From Branchiostoma floridae (Eukaryota; Chordata; Leptocardii; Amphioxiformes; Branchiostomatidae), in assembly GCF_000003815.2 (NCBI RefSeq), contig NC_049988.1:12340169-12394900 (forward strand): DNA of 54,732 bases. The letters are read 5' to 3'. Of the stretch, positions 35,801 to 46,986 are shown piece by piece. The position numbers and the translations under genes are program-made. The notes beneath the pieces are model-generated. The model did not search any database and had not been told where the DNA came from. It saw only the letters and a program-made list of their open reading frames with translations. Position 1 is the stretch's first letter; each line of letters opens with the position of its first letter.

Positions 35801-38800
35801 CTCTCGGTTTTCAAGGTATTGACAACGACATGGAAATACTTGATTGAAGAATTGTACTTAAAGGGCAGAAGCACTTACCTAATAAACTGCTGGTGTCCAA
35901 TCCAAAGTCGTCGAAGTTCGCCCGTCCAGACTGGTAAACCGTTAGATCCAGGGACAGGTCACTCATACTCGTCACAAACATCATCCCTGTGGCATAGCAA
36001 GGTACAGTTGCAGTGAAGTTATCAACTTTGATTGGTTACTTGTCGCTACTCTGTGTTTCCAACGGTTTGAATGTGCAGGTCTCCAGACGGATAGCAGAAG
36101 CGAACATAGGAGCGAACTACTTATTTATTAGGATTCTCCATATACGATGACAATGGAGGGTATGGCGAAACAGGTGTCAAAGGTCACCTCTTCAAAGCCG
36201 CCATACACACATGTTCGCACATGTTTACACACGGCGGGGTTATACCGCCCCTTACGGGGTGACATACCCTTTCGCTGGCTAATTACAAGACGGGGATGCA
36301 CCAGGTCTCCCGTCCGGGTGATTTGAAGTGAATCACCAACTCCGGACAGAAGGGTTTGCTCCATCCCACACCGCACCATCGCACGTGTGGGGGTTCTTTA
36401 ACGTGCATGGGGTGTGACTCTCCCCATACATGGGACCTCCATTTAACGTCCTATCCGAGGGACGGATAGGACGTTAAACTACTACCGGATGGTACCCAGG
36501 CTAGATGGAATATCTTTCCTTTAGAACATTAGGTAAGTTTATGTTATCATTTGAAAGATGTAGCCATAGGCATGTAAAAGCGAGGCATACCCCACCTACC
36601 AATACGCGTACGTTTGCTACGACTTACCTGTCCAATGGAAAGCCCCAGGTGCTGCAATCATGACGTCTTGTCCGTCCTAAAGAAAACGGAAAAATATACG
36701 TCATAAAGGTATCCTAAAAGATCTGTCTATCTTGTCATCAGCTGACTCACGCAGCAAAAAGTTGCAAGCTGTGACTAAATTTTACCTCGGATTAAATTAC
36801 AGTCAAACCTGCCTAAGCGTAGCCTGGGTACCATCCGTATTCTACCGGGGCTCCTTACACTCGCTACCCCAGGCTAGCCTAAGCGGTCACCTCGTCAAGC
36901 CTGTCACTTGACCATAACGGTCACTTTTTTTTCGGTCCTAAAAATCTCCCCATAGACGCAAGTATTAATTAACCTTCCCAAGACGTCCACCTGTCCACCT
37001 GTCCGAGACGGCCACGACCACGTTGAATGCGGACCGGACAAGGCCCCAATCCCTGCCCAAGACAACCACCTACTTTTCCAATGGGTGGTGACATCGAACT
37101 GTGACTGTTGACTGGGCTTAGATTTTAGTAGTCTCGAGACTAAACACACTAGTACGTTCTAAATTTATAAGTTGCATGTTGAAACTTACGTGGGAGAACT
37201 CCAGCGCCGTCCCCAGATGACAGTACCCGTACATGGCATGTCCGGCCGGGAGGTCGTCACACAGGTTCCAGATTCCCTGACTCGTATGGTGGATGTCGGG
37301 AACGAGCTCCTGGTTCAGCTGATAACACCGACCTCGTTCCCAGACTTTCACCTCGCCTCTTGTGTACACGTCACGATATTTCGGTGCGCATGCCTGGAGA
37401 AAGAGTAGTGATTCACAACATGTCCAACAAAAATCATCGGCGCTTAAAAAGTTATTGAACCAATTTACAGGTACTACCTACCATGACTTTTCCTCCTGGA
37501 CCCATACTTCTCACTGTAGCGCCCAGGAACTGTCCCGTTCTGTTTCTGTCTTCAGCGATGTCTGTACAAAAGGTAGTAAATGTGGATGTGAGACAATACG
37601 CAACTCCATCTCTTTATTACTACCTTCGTTACTCAAATAAATTAAAACTATTTGATCATACAAGTTAATCATGGAGTCATGCTTAGTTTCAGGACATTTC
37701 TACAACTGTCTTTACTTGCCAAAGAATTGTGAAAGGGACACTAGAAAAGTGATAACGGTTACAAACATGAAAATTTACGCCGATTTCAATCTATGTCAAG
37801 TTCACGGGCGTTGTTTCTATTAATTGTGGTGTTCAATATACAAAAACATCAATGACAACAATTCTAGTATTCTGCGAACTTACCAGCCGTGTCCACCTGT
37901 ACGATCCTACAGTCCCTGTCGTTAGTGGTCATCCTACACTTGTACACGGCACCAGGCAGGGCCACCCACTGCTGGTACGGGTTCTCCGACTTCGGCGCCC
38001 CGACAATCAAACTGGAACCAACAAAAACGTGTTGGAAAAGAGAAAATAGAAAAGCTGACTATAAGATGTAGGAAACGTATTAAAATAGCTACGCAAAAGT
38101 ATTTTTTTCGGCTTTGAATATTTTGGGTATGAAAATTTCCTATAGACACACTTCGTGTCTTTACCAATGCGTTTTATTAACACTCAGCGTAGGTTCACAA
38201 ATGATCGTGCTTAATCAATATGACTGTAACTGTTTACTAAGTATATAGTGTTTGATTATAGAATGACAAACATCCCCTTTTTACAGTAGAGTTAGTGGTG
38301 GCTCAGAATTGTTTAAGACAAATGTTAACGGCCGAGCAGTAACAGCAACGCAAAGCCATGTGCCTTTGTTGTGAGTCAACCTACTAGTACTTTGCTTCTG
38401 GACTGAATAAAATATCGAATGTTGCTTATAACAGACTCTTTCATTTCCAGTCACACGGCACTCTACCTGGCCGATCCGCTAAGTAGTTCCGAACAAGACT
38501 CTGTTATAAACAACCTACAGAAGAGTGGGTGTACTGCGGCTGACCTCTCACGACATCCAGCCGCGCTTTAGTTCAGTGATTTGATAATTATGTAGCAAAC
38601 ACTGCAAATACGTGTTTTGAATGCATACCGCTATGCGACTGAAACGACCTAGCCTCATTCATGGCCTTCCACGTGCGTTGGCGTTTGTTGTTACCTCCAT
38701 GAAAAATAGTGTGTGTTTTCGGTGTGTCTGTCTGTTCGTCTGTGTATCTGTCTGTTTGTGTTTCCTCAAGAACATCGTGATGGATTAAAATGATACTTGG

Positions 38801-41800
38801 AATGTTGGTAGGGGTTGGGAAGACGAAGGTCGATTTTGAGCCTTGTGTATTCTATGTGACCTTGGTACTACAGCAGAACTTCCATTTTGGGAAAGCTTCT
38901 AGTGGGCGGAAACACCATCTTTCGGCATAATGGCCCTCCCGGCATAAGACAAGTTTGCCTTATACACTGTACCCTTTGCAACTGTTGTACAATAAACTTT
39001 GACTTTGACCCAGACGCTTCCTGGCATAAAAATTACGAATCAGCGCCCCCTCAACAATAAACGCCAACGCCCGTGGAAAGCCGTGAAGGAGGCTCGAAAC
39101 GACCTCCGTTTGTTAACGTTTGGAATTCCTAGAAACTTACTCCAACACCACAGCTCTTCCTAGACATATTTTGACGACAGGAAACCTGATTATATCCTCA
39201 AGGCCTTGACTATAATCACATTAAGATTGATGTGTGGTTTCTTTTTCTTCTCAATACTGCCTCAGTTTGCTCCGTATAATTGGCAAACGTCCAGGGTAAA
39301 CATGGCTTTCTCAGCGCTGCTTGGAGAATCCATTATCTACGCGCTTGAACTTCTCGTCTGCGTTGCTAGGCAACGCCATAGATCGCATTGTAAGCACTAT
39401 GCCAAGATTAAGGACACGACTTGCAGACTGATGTGAGAAAGCTTCCCCGGTAAACATTGGTTGTCGTGTTCTACATCTATTGGGTATATATTCTAGTATA
39501 ACTAGTTCACCTTTCTTCGTGGGTTAACCTATATCCGAAAAAACAATGTATTTGGGGATAGCAAGTCCACAGACGGTGGTTTCAAACCGTATATTGAATA
39601 TCTTGCAATTTGAAACCACCGTCCATTGACTTTGATATGCATGAGTACCAATTTCTAAACCAACGGATATAGGTTGCCCCACGAAGAAAGGTGAACTAGC
39701 GTTAATACATAAACTCATTCCCTCTACGTGTATTAGGGTACATGTATAAAGCGTTACAGGATTAAGGCAAATATATCTCTGCCTTTCTGTTTCCAAAGGT
39801 ACACTGGACCAAAAGAAAAAAAATTAAGTCCCAGGCTTTGTCGTGACGGGCGGTACCAAATGCCCCAGCGTAACCTGAGTATGTAATGAGGAAGATTACA
39901 TCATTTAGAAATATTTGTTTTGACAAAATCAGGTACCGCGTAATTACGTATAATTCATTGAAAAGGTTCTATTTTATCAATTTTATCCGCTTCTCTAAAA
40001 CTACCAATACAGTGTAGCAAAACAAAATGAGTTTTCCAAAATCTGATGTCATGTCACAAACACTGCGGTACTTTGGTTCACTGACTTTAACACACACGTG
40101 GGTGGCCCTTACAGTATAAAAGATCTAATCATATCTCATCATCTCATCTCCTTTTCCTTCTATTCAACTGCAGACTGTGTTTTGAGATGTATGTTAATCA
40201 CATATACCATAGGACACAGTAGTATGTTGACTAAATACTTTAATACCAAACGCAAACAAGAGAAGCAATGATTGCGGAATAATCAGTTTACGAGATCTCT
40301 CCATTTGTAGTCACTGTTCCAATCCCTGGTGGTTATCAGTAAATGTAGTGGGTCAATCAACATATTCCTAGTACAGAAACGGATTGCCACAGACGGAGTG
40401 CTGGCAATAGTGGGGTCCATACCTTAGAATACGAAAACTACATTGATCCTATTTACTATCACTCTGACTATAAATGCATCGTTTACATAGTTTACATAGT
40501 TCTCAAATTTTTGCATTGGCTGATGCGTCTATATTGGACTTGAGTTGAAGCAAAGCAGAAATAGAAAAAAAAACGCAATCATCACGCAACAACGACCAGG
40601 CGACATGCCAAACTAAATACGGATACATGTAAAGGGAACATAGAGATACAACTGCGAACAGTGGTTACATCATCCAACTACAATTCTCAGTCGGAGATTT
40701 CTCTCCGACCTGGAGTAACAAATACTTCTTAGCTCTGTAGGAAGAAGTAAGGATATTCTACAAGGCTCTACTGTATATATTGAACTCCATCCCAACAACG
40801 CGCACAAGTAGATATGTCTAAACAAAGATATACGCCTCTGGGCGTACAGGTGCGGTTTAAGGGATTACATCTATTCACACGAAACGAGTAATTGTAATTC
40901 GCATTGTGAATGAAACACAGCCGTTTACTGAAAGCAAATCATACTTGTTTCCGATCAATTATGATAATTTGACATTCCTGATGCCCGATAGATGGAGAGG
41001 TCTCAAAAGACCAATTAGTCGTTGGTTGTAACAATAGATAGTTTGTTACAGATCAATCAAGTATTTTACAGGGCCTGCCACTCACTGTGTCTTGTTTTCC
41101 TTTGTTTCTGTATACGTGACAGTCATAATGATGGAGTAACTCTTTATTAGAAAGTAACAAGGAAATGTGCCTTCTATAAGATTTGGATATCATGATGTTA
41201 TAAACCTTTTGAGGTGGATAATAACAGAATGAGAGAGTACTAATACGTACATTTTCTTTTGGGTAAACCGATTTTTGAAGCTTGCTACTAGAATGGATTT
41301 TCTTTGTTCAATGATATTTTGGTAGCCTCTTTCACAAACTTTCAGAGCGGCGGTGTTTATCGATTATAACATGGGCTATTGTTCTTTATGCCGGGAATGG
41401 AGTTGGCCGGGGGAATGGTGGTGTAACTACTTTTCCCGGCCAATACCCTTTTCCGGCATAGAGAACCTTAGCCTATGTTGAAAATCGCGAATCAGCGGTG
41501 CCTGGAAAATTTTAAACACCGCCACTCCGAAAGTCTGAGAAGAAGGCTAGTATTTTGGCTTGTCTGATTGATACAAATATTTGAAGTCATTTTTACTGTC
41601 ACTATAGACGGTCATATATCTTGTCTACAGTTGTCAAGAGTAGGTCGGTTGAAGAGGTCACCATGTTATGACGCGTTTCCCCTTCAGCTGCGTGGACCAT
41701 CATTATCAGCCTTACCCAAGCATCACATGCCGAGAAGGTCACAGAAACACGCATTTTCTAATCTCCAAGCAAAGGCTAGACTCAGAGTGGTTTTGACGTC

Positions 41801-44128
41801 TTTTTTTTGCGTTTTGTTGGGCTTTCTATTTCATCAGATTGGCTGGTGAACAAAACGAAAACCTGACAAATTTGCATAGAAAGCCGTACACATAAAGCTA
41901 CGTCAAAATCCGACCGGAGCCTAACATCTGCTTGGAGAGTACGCATTCCCACATAGAGTGGGGACTCTGAAATGTCAAGCGGTGCCTCCCTTGTTTTTCC
42001 GTACTAGATCGTAAGGTCTTCCTGCGTGGGTCAGAAGAGAAGAATAGACATCCTCCACCGCGCGTCTGTTTCGCTTGGAAGGAACCACAACTTCACTAAA
42101 GCCGAACAGTAGATGTTCTGTGTTCTCGGCAGACGTGACACAAATTTTAGAAGCAGTCCCACTGTTCTTCTCTTGTCAGCCCGTTTTAAGTACCGACAAC
42201 CACGCCTACTGTGGGAAATAGGCGTCTGTAACCCGAACTAAGAAAGGCATGTTGTAGGAAAGAGTACTGGTGTCTTTTTCAGTGAATATGTATAATAACG
42301 GTGATACTGTTGCAAGAAAAAATGCTGCCTGATTTGAGAAATCCTTGCCTACGGGCGAAATATATTTCCAGGCGAGTCACCCACAATGTAACATGTACAC
42401 CATGTAGTTTTCTTTAAATTGTGGTAGACAGAAAGATAACGGTGATTTTAGCTATTTAAAGATACATTTTACTGAATTTTAGACTAATTGACAACACTAC
42501 AATATTACCGATGTTGTCAGGTACGCACATCAATATTCAAACGGCATAAGATACTTTTTCAGACCAACATACATTCCTAATTCCTTTTTCAAGATTTTGA
42601 AAACAAGCGTTATTTTGAAAAGGTTACAAACACATCTTGATTACATTCCTGACGTGTTTTCGCGTCCTGGGAATTAAATGGCTTTATATTTATCCACCAA
42701 CATTTCCAGAGATTTAAAACAGAGACTGTATTTTGCGAGGAATCTTCCGCATGGCTGGGTGCCCCTTTGTTGCCCAAGTATAGGTTACTAAATATTCCGC
42801 GCACTTGTGAAGGCACGCAGTTCCGTTGGTACTTTTTGAAGTCACACAAATTGATACCAAGCCGGATTTTAAGGATTCTCCCAGGTACTTTGAAGTGGGT
42901 CGACTTCACCTGTGACAGTTGACACACCTGTGATCACGGTGACGTCTTTAAAGTGCATCTACTGTCTTGTGGTCGCAAGCCTTTGATAACAGATTAGTAG
43001 AGAGACATAGTTACTGCTAACAGATTACTAGTAGTTGCACACATATTTCTTAGACTGTTGACCTCTAATTTTCATACCAAGGATAACGAATGATTACGCT
43101 GTTTAGGAGTGTGCTTAGTTCAATAGTACTCTTTATCAAAAGCATCTAGTAGTTTTGTTATAGTATGTTAGTCTGATGTATTGTTTAAGCCCCCTTTCCA
43201 CTAGACGGCGATCGCTAAGCAACCAAAATTGGATTTGTGATAGTCTTAAATTCATAATTGAAATATGATGCAAGACGTAAAAGTATGATTTATGAGATGG
43301 GAAAACAAACAAAAATCGTTCCTTCAGAACGCTGACCAATATGTGGTCACTCAGAGTAAGTAAAAAGGGGTGTCGCTGAATAAACGTTTACAAGCCCCAT
43401 GCCTCTGCAATGATACGTAAATAGTTGTAGGAAGTCTATGGGCGTTAAATAAGTCGTATAATGGGATTACCCAACATGTACTGTTTACACGCAGTGCAGC
43501 GAAAAATCGTCGTACTAAAGGCGCATTAGTACACCAACCATTAGAGAACATCAGCCTTGAAAAATAAAGCCATTCGCGCAAAGCATAGCAACACTGCTAC
43601 AGGAATCTAAACCAGTTTACTCCAAGGACTGACCATGGGTATGAAAAGATTCTCATATTTCAGCCGACAGGGAAACACGTGATGGAAAAGGAAATTCAAA
43701 AGAACTGTGGTCATTGGGGTGGGACAGAATCTATTATTCACCCTCCTGTCGCCTTGCTAAAAGAATAAACGTTTACAAAGAATACCACAAAAACATGGCA
43801 TAAAAACCTCAAATTTGACCGTCTGCTACTTAATACTATGATTTAAAAGGCTCAAAGGTAAGCCTAGAGTGAGAGAGAAAATAATCGCAATAGACTGCGG
43901 ACAAAAAATATAGAAAGCGAACGGAGGGTCTACTTACACATTTTCCCTGACCACCGATATGCCGTGGTGCATGATTTGGTGTTGCGCGACGGAGTAACCG
44001 AAGTGACTGCCCTCCGGCCCTTTCTTGACCACAGGTTCGTCCGTGTCCAGATTAAAACCTAGAGTGCAGGGGAAGTGGCCGGAGAGGAGAAAGAGAAGCA
44101 GGAGAGGTACACGGGCACAGAGCGCCAT
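26852..44128 (-). CDS. ITGA: Integrin alpha subunit, laminin-receptor-like (alpha3/6/7 or PS1 type), 28 exons
   Basis: Minus-strand exons, 5' to 3': 43938-44128, 37884-38011, 37482-37561, 37190-37393, 36628-36676, 35879-35986, 35570-35768, 35298-35382, 35063-35165, 34522-34613, 34103-34242, 33730-33831, 33424-33482, 33153-33316, 32522-32686, 31979-32058, 31598-31754, 31077-31154, 30841-30917, 30646-30729, 30174-30276, 29361-29483, 28949-29008, 28539-28790, 28314-28433, 27964-28071, 27383-27511, 26852-27013. The phases are consistent throughout: 3402 nt, 1133 aa. It is the ligand-binding partner of a beta integrin in cell-matrix adhesion. Signal peptide 1-24, then FNLDTDEPVV, the classical mature N-terminus. 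The seven-bladed propeller has no I-domain. Ca-binding loops are DLNGDGLTD, DVNMDGFND and DLDENGFPD. Thigh/calf cysteines follow (FVKECGADSVCISNL). TM is about 1057-1079. The tail begins CGFFRR (1081-1086), a variant of GFFKR, and is tyrosine-rich. Lack of an I-domain, the CGFF tail and YEAK after it favour the laminin-binding class. Confidence 0.93.
27538..27822. mobile_element. MITE-like fold-back element in an integrin intron
   Basis: Perfect 15-bp terminal inverted repeats: CTGGAATCCAGTCTA at 27538-27552 and its reverse complement at 27808-27822. An internal inverted pair shares GTAGGAGTTTT/AAAACTCCTAC. No ORF. Located between integrin exons 26 and 27. Confidence 0.65.
28607..28668 (-). 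repeat. 15-bp coding minisatellite in integrin exon 24
   Basis: The units at 28621, 28636 and 28651 (plus strand TCCTCGAAGTCRTCT) are nearly identical, with a diverged partial copy before them. On the coding strand each unit gives D-D-F-E-E. The block gives an acidic loop at residues about 919-941. Confidence 0.85.
29623..30117. mobile_element. Large fold-back (MITE-like) element with long imperfect inverted ends
   Basis: The left arm starts AAGGTGTGTTCACACATGCC. The right arm, read in reverse complement, starts AAGGTGTGTCCCCACATGCG. The arms stay alignable for about 80-90 bases (shared TCCGTATGGA, TTCAAGTC, CTTAGCCT). Inside, a 23-bp sequence beginning GACTCCGGATCGCTGG is repeated directly at 29811-29833 and 29908-29930. 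Intron between integrin exons 21 and 22. Confidence 0.65.
32380..32490. mobile_element. Possible tRNA-like SINE fragment
   Basis: Contains GGGTTCCGAGTCC, close to a tRNA B box (GGTTCGANTCC), in an otherwise non-coding stretch next to integrin exon 15. No intact A box is recognised. A tail of an unrelated repeat is the alternative. Confidence 0.3.
33016..33041. repeat. (GAT)n microsatellite
   Basis: Eight or more GAT triplets in the intron between integrin exons 14 and 15. Confidence 0.85.
36425..36503. repeat. Perfect hairpin plus inverted-repeat arm
   Basis: AACGTCCTATCC is followed after seven bases by its exact reverse complement (around 36435-36477). A second arm, 36486-36503 (CGGATGGTACCCAGGCTA), is the exact reverse complement of 36820-36837, 317 bases away. 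Together they look like a composite or nested fold-back repeat in the intron between integrin exons 5 and 6. Confidence 0.6.
38652..39093. mobile_element. Fold-back element with about 41-bp inverted ends
   Basis: The left end, 38652-38693, and the right end, 39053-39093, are near-perfect reverse complements (shared core GCGTTGGCGTTT). The interior includes CAATAAACTTTGACTTTGAC, which resembles a retroposon 3' tail, and no long ORF. Confidence 0.65.
39502..39699. mobile_element. MITE-like element, family A copy 1
   Basis: Terminal inverted repeats of about 35 bp begin CTAGTTCACCTTTCTTCGTGG and end at CCTATATCCG. An inner inverted pair is built on TTTGAAACCACCGTC, so the element is almost wholly palindromic. 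The same termini occur at 48467-48672 in the IRG gene. Confidence 0.8.
41338..41534. mobile_element. MITE-like element with 22-bp inverted ends
   Basis: The left end, ACTTTCAGAGCGGCGGTGTTTA, differs at two positions from the reverse complement of 41513-41534. The inner inverted repeat pairs GGCCGGG with CCCGGCC. It contains GCGAATCAGCG, also present as ACGAATCAGCG in the element at 38652-39093. Confidence 0.65.
41762..41938. mobile_element. MITE-like element related to 12231-12437
   Basis: The left arm starts TCTCCAAGCAAAGGCTAGAC. The right arm, in reverse complement, starts TCTCCAAGCAGATGTTAGG. The arms stay similar for about 38 bp up to TTTTGACGT. The termini match those of the TMED copy 3 element. 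Confidence 0.65.
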
Positions 44129-46986
44129 GATGCCGACTGGTTTCAAAAAGGGCACCGTCCCGGGGGACCACTCTTTTTCTCCACTGTTGGGGGCCCGGGA
44201 CTTGACGATTGGTCGGGACCGCCAAGTCATAATTTGCACGGGAAAAAATCATACTCGGAAATGAAAGACAGTGTTGTTTTTACAAAATAAACCGCAATTT
44301 CTGTTTCTAACCCAAAAAATAAAAACACGTTTTGCGACGTTCGGGCAACTTGAATTATGAGGAATACAAAGATAGATGCCAAGTGGTCTATCCGTTAGCA
44401 TGTGTAGAATGTCCACCAAGACATTGACTTTTCTATTTTTTAAAGCCTTGAAGTCTTCACAATAAATTCAAATTAAGGTTTGTTACATATTCCTCTCGAT
44501 GGCCAGGAAAAGTATTTTAGAGATTCCTGAAAAGTGACATTTACTGTGTTGTAATTTCGGTTAGCCTCATTTATTTATTTATTTATATTTATTTATTTCA
44601 TCTTTTATTTCATTTATTCATTTGGTTAGAAACTACTAAACTGTTGCTCTGGCTAGCCTGCGTCAAACAATATCTCGGTGTAACTGCCCGTCTATGACCA
44701 TCGGGAGGGTTTCTAGTTGTAACCTATGATTCAGGTTGACTTTCGCAGTGGTTTCTCAGCGTTAGTGGTACTCCCTACCATGTCAGTACTGAAGTGGTCC
44801 CCCCGGCGGGACAAAGAAAGTCCCGCGGTTTTGCTGGCATGTATAGATGGGGCATTACCGCGCCATGTAGCGCACTGCATCACAATTAAGGTCGAATTAA
44901 GGTTCCGTGACCACCTACCAGTGCTTGGGGTTTAGGATGTGCGTTCAAGCTGACACAACAAAACACGCTAAAGCTTTAAGTTGAAACCTTTGTGTCCACA
45001 GTTAACTTTCTTATACGAGGTCACGAGCAACGCTATACACCGAAAACATCTGTTGCATGTGATTGATATTTCTTGATGAATATATGATATAATGAATTAT
45101 CATGTTCAAATGTTAGCCCATCTGATAAAATGATAACGGTGAGATTTTTAAAAATCACGAAATGATTCATTGACTCAAAGTATTAGTCTGAGACGAGTGT
45201 CTTGGTATACATACCGCGGGTTTCAGTAGGCTTAAAGTGACAGGCGTAGAGTGACAGGCGAAGTGACAACAATGTCATTTAAATGATACATCCAATTCTG
45301 ATGTCAAGAGAGAAGGTTTGACTTTAAAAGCAGTACAGGATAGGAAATGTATGTATACCTAATACACCCAAGGCCGGCGCCATATTTATAATTTAGTTGT
45401 ATTCTGGTATTTGCGCTGTACAGTACTATTTCGTCGGTCTGTATAGGACATGCTAACAGGATAAGAGTTCACTAGGGCAAATGGTAGCGAATAAACACCG
45501 AAGACATCGATCCAAAGGAAACAGGTTGCCATTGCTTAATGACCAAACAGATGTCAGTTGTACCGTTTTTAAGATAGTGGTAGTTTTTTCTGTAGTCTAC
45601 CAACGTGTAGTATATATTAATTAATTCCCCTTGTTCAGGTAAATCTTCATGAGACAGCCTGGAAATGTTTCATAACAGTTTCATTTCTAGTAATTACGAC
45701 TGAAGCATGTTTTTTGTAATCATGATTTTGATAAGCAGAGTGAATCTATATTCTGTTGATTTGGTGAACGTTTGCAGTTTGCGATCCATTCTCAGTTTAG
45801 TTTGATAATCAATCATTTAATGACAGTTTTGGGCCCAATCAATCAAAAGAACAAAGTTGTATTTTCCGTACACAGTGAATAGATACTATTGTTGATCATT
45901 CGTACTACACAACAAAGAAAGGGCGATCTACTGTTAGCAACACGGAACAAAAATTGTTTTTGTTTACGTGCTTTACCTGTTTGGCCTTATGGCGAAATGG
46001 ACGTCCGACATAAGCTTCCAGTACGTAACTAATAAGAATTAGGTGTTGGGAAGAATGTATAATTGTCAGAACACCCGAAGTCATCTATATGATTCAATTT
46101 TTGTTTCATCAACTATGCAAAACACCACATGGTTTGCGTAATTTGTAGTCTACAATTCGTAACACTGTTACATGACAGATGTTGGCTGCATTTCTTTCAA
46201 AAATTGCTAGGGGTCCCCACAAACCGACCAGACGAGTTTTGCAACAGGTGGCCCCGGGCTAATGATATCATCAACACATTAATGCGCATACGTAATACCC
46301 AGGTGCTGTTTTGCAACAGGTTTGGCACGGTATGTACGTACGTTTACAAAATTACAGGTCTTACATTCCGTTTATATTTGCGCACAGATACAGCAACAGG
46401 ACAACAGACAGCTCTGTATTCAAGATAGAAGTTACAAGAAGTTGCAGCATCGGCCGCTTGCTAATCGCAATTCGGATCTTTGGTGACCTGTTGCGACAGT
46501 TTCTTCCATAGGAATGGGCGCTTTTATCAAACCAGGAAGCTTCGAAGGACTACGATCTACAACACCGTGTTTACAAGACTAGTATACCTGGACAACCTCC
46601 AGTAAACATAACACCACTGCCTGGCTCCAGTTCGCTAAGTACGGCCATACAGAGGTAAACTGTTTTCACTTCCTTGTTGTCTTCGACGTAGGGTCACGAT
46701 ACCATTCTGATAATATGCTGTCACATACAGCGACGGACGAAAAAAATGGAATTTTATAATAGATATTCTCTAGAATGCAACTGGGAACCTAGAACCTAAA
46801 GGTTATGGTCTGTGTACTGTACCATGTCTATGTGGAAGAAATATTTTAGATACGTTTAAATAACGTTGATACGCCATACACAAGCAAGCCATGTCGACGT
46901 TCACCAATTTGGAATGAACCCAATGTTTTATTTTGGTACTTCAGAGACGACCACACATATCAGCTAGCATTGAAAACCAATAAACC
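44129..46986. other. Divergent 5' region between the integrin and IRG genes
   Basis: 2.9 kb separate the two start codons, which point away from each other. It includes a TTTA-rich low-complexity tract at about 44568-44625, a short GTGACAGGCG repeat near 45238-45260, and a possible spliced 5' leader of the IRG gene: a candidate acceptor TTCAG at 46940-46944 precedes the ATG exon. No coding gene recognised. Confidence 0.45.
46664..46673 (-). promoter_or_regulatory. ETS-IRF composite-like site upstream of the IRG gene
   Basis: On the minus strand the site reads GGAAGTGAAA, matching the known ETS-IRF composite consensus GGAANNGAAA. It is 313 bases upstream of the ATG. A ten-base motif occurs often by chance, so it is only suggestive. 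Confidence 0.25.

Larger units (their letters stand above)
38012..43937. other. Integrin intron 1 (5.9 kb)
   Basis: Longest intron of the gene, directly after the signal-peptide exon, the usual place for regulatory elements. It carries at least four MITE-like elements, annotated separately. No coding exon of another gene is recognised. The rest is AT-rich unique-looking sequence. Confidence 0.6.

Noticed and set aside
41568-41849. 93-codon frame in integrin intron 1
   Set aside because: Overlaps the MITE at 41762-41938 and has no recognisable motif.
46129-46428. 99-codon frame upstream of the IRG gene
   Set aside because: No recognisable domain, no supporting splice sites, composition like the flanks.
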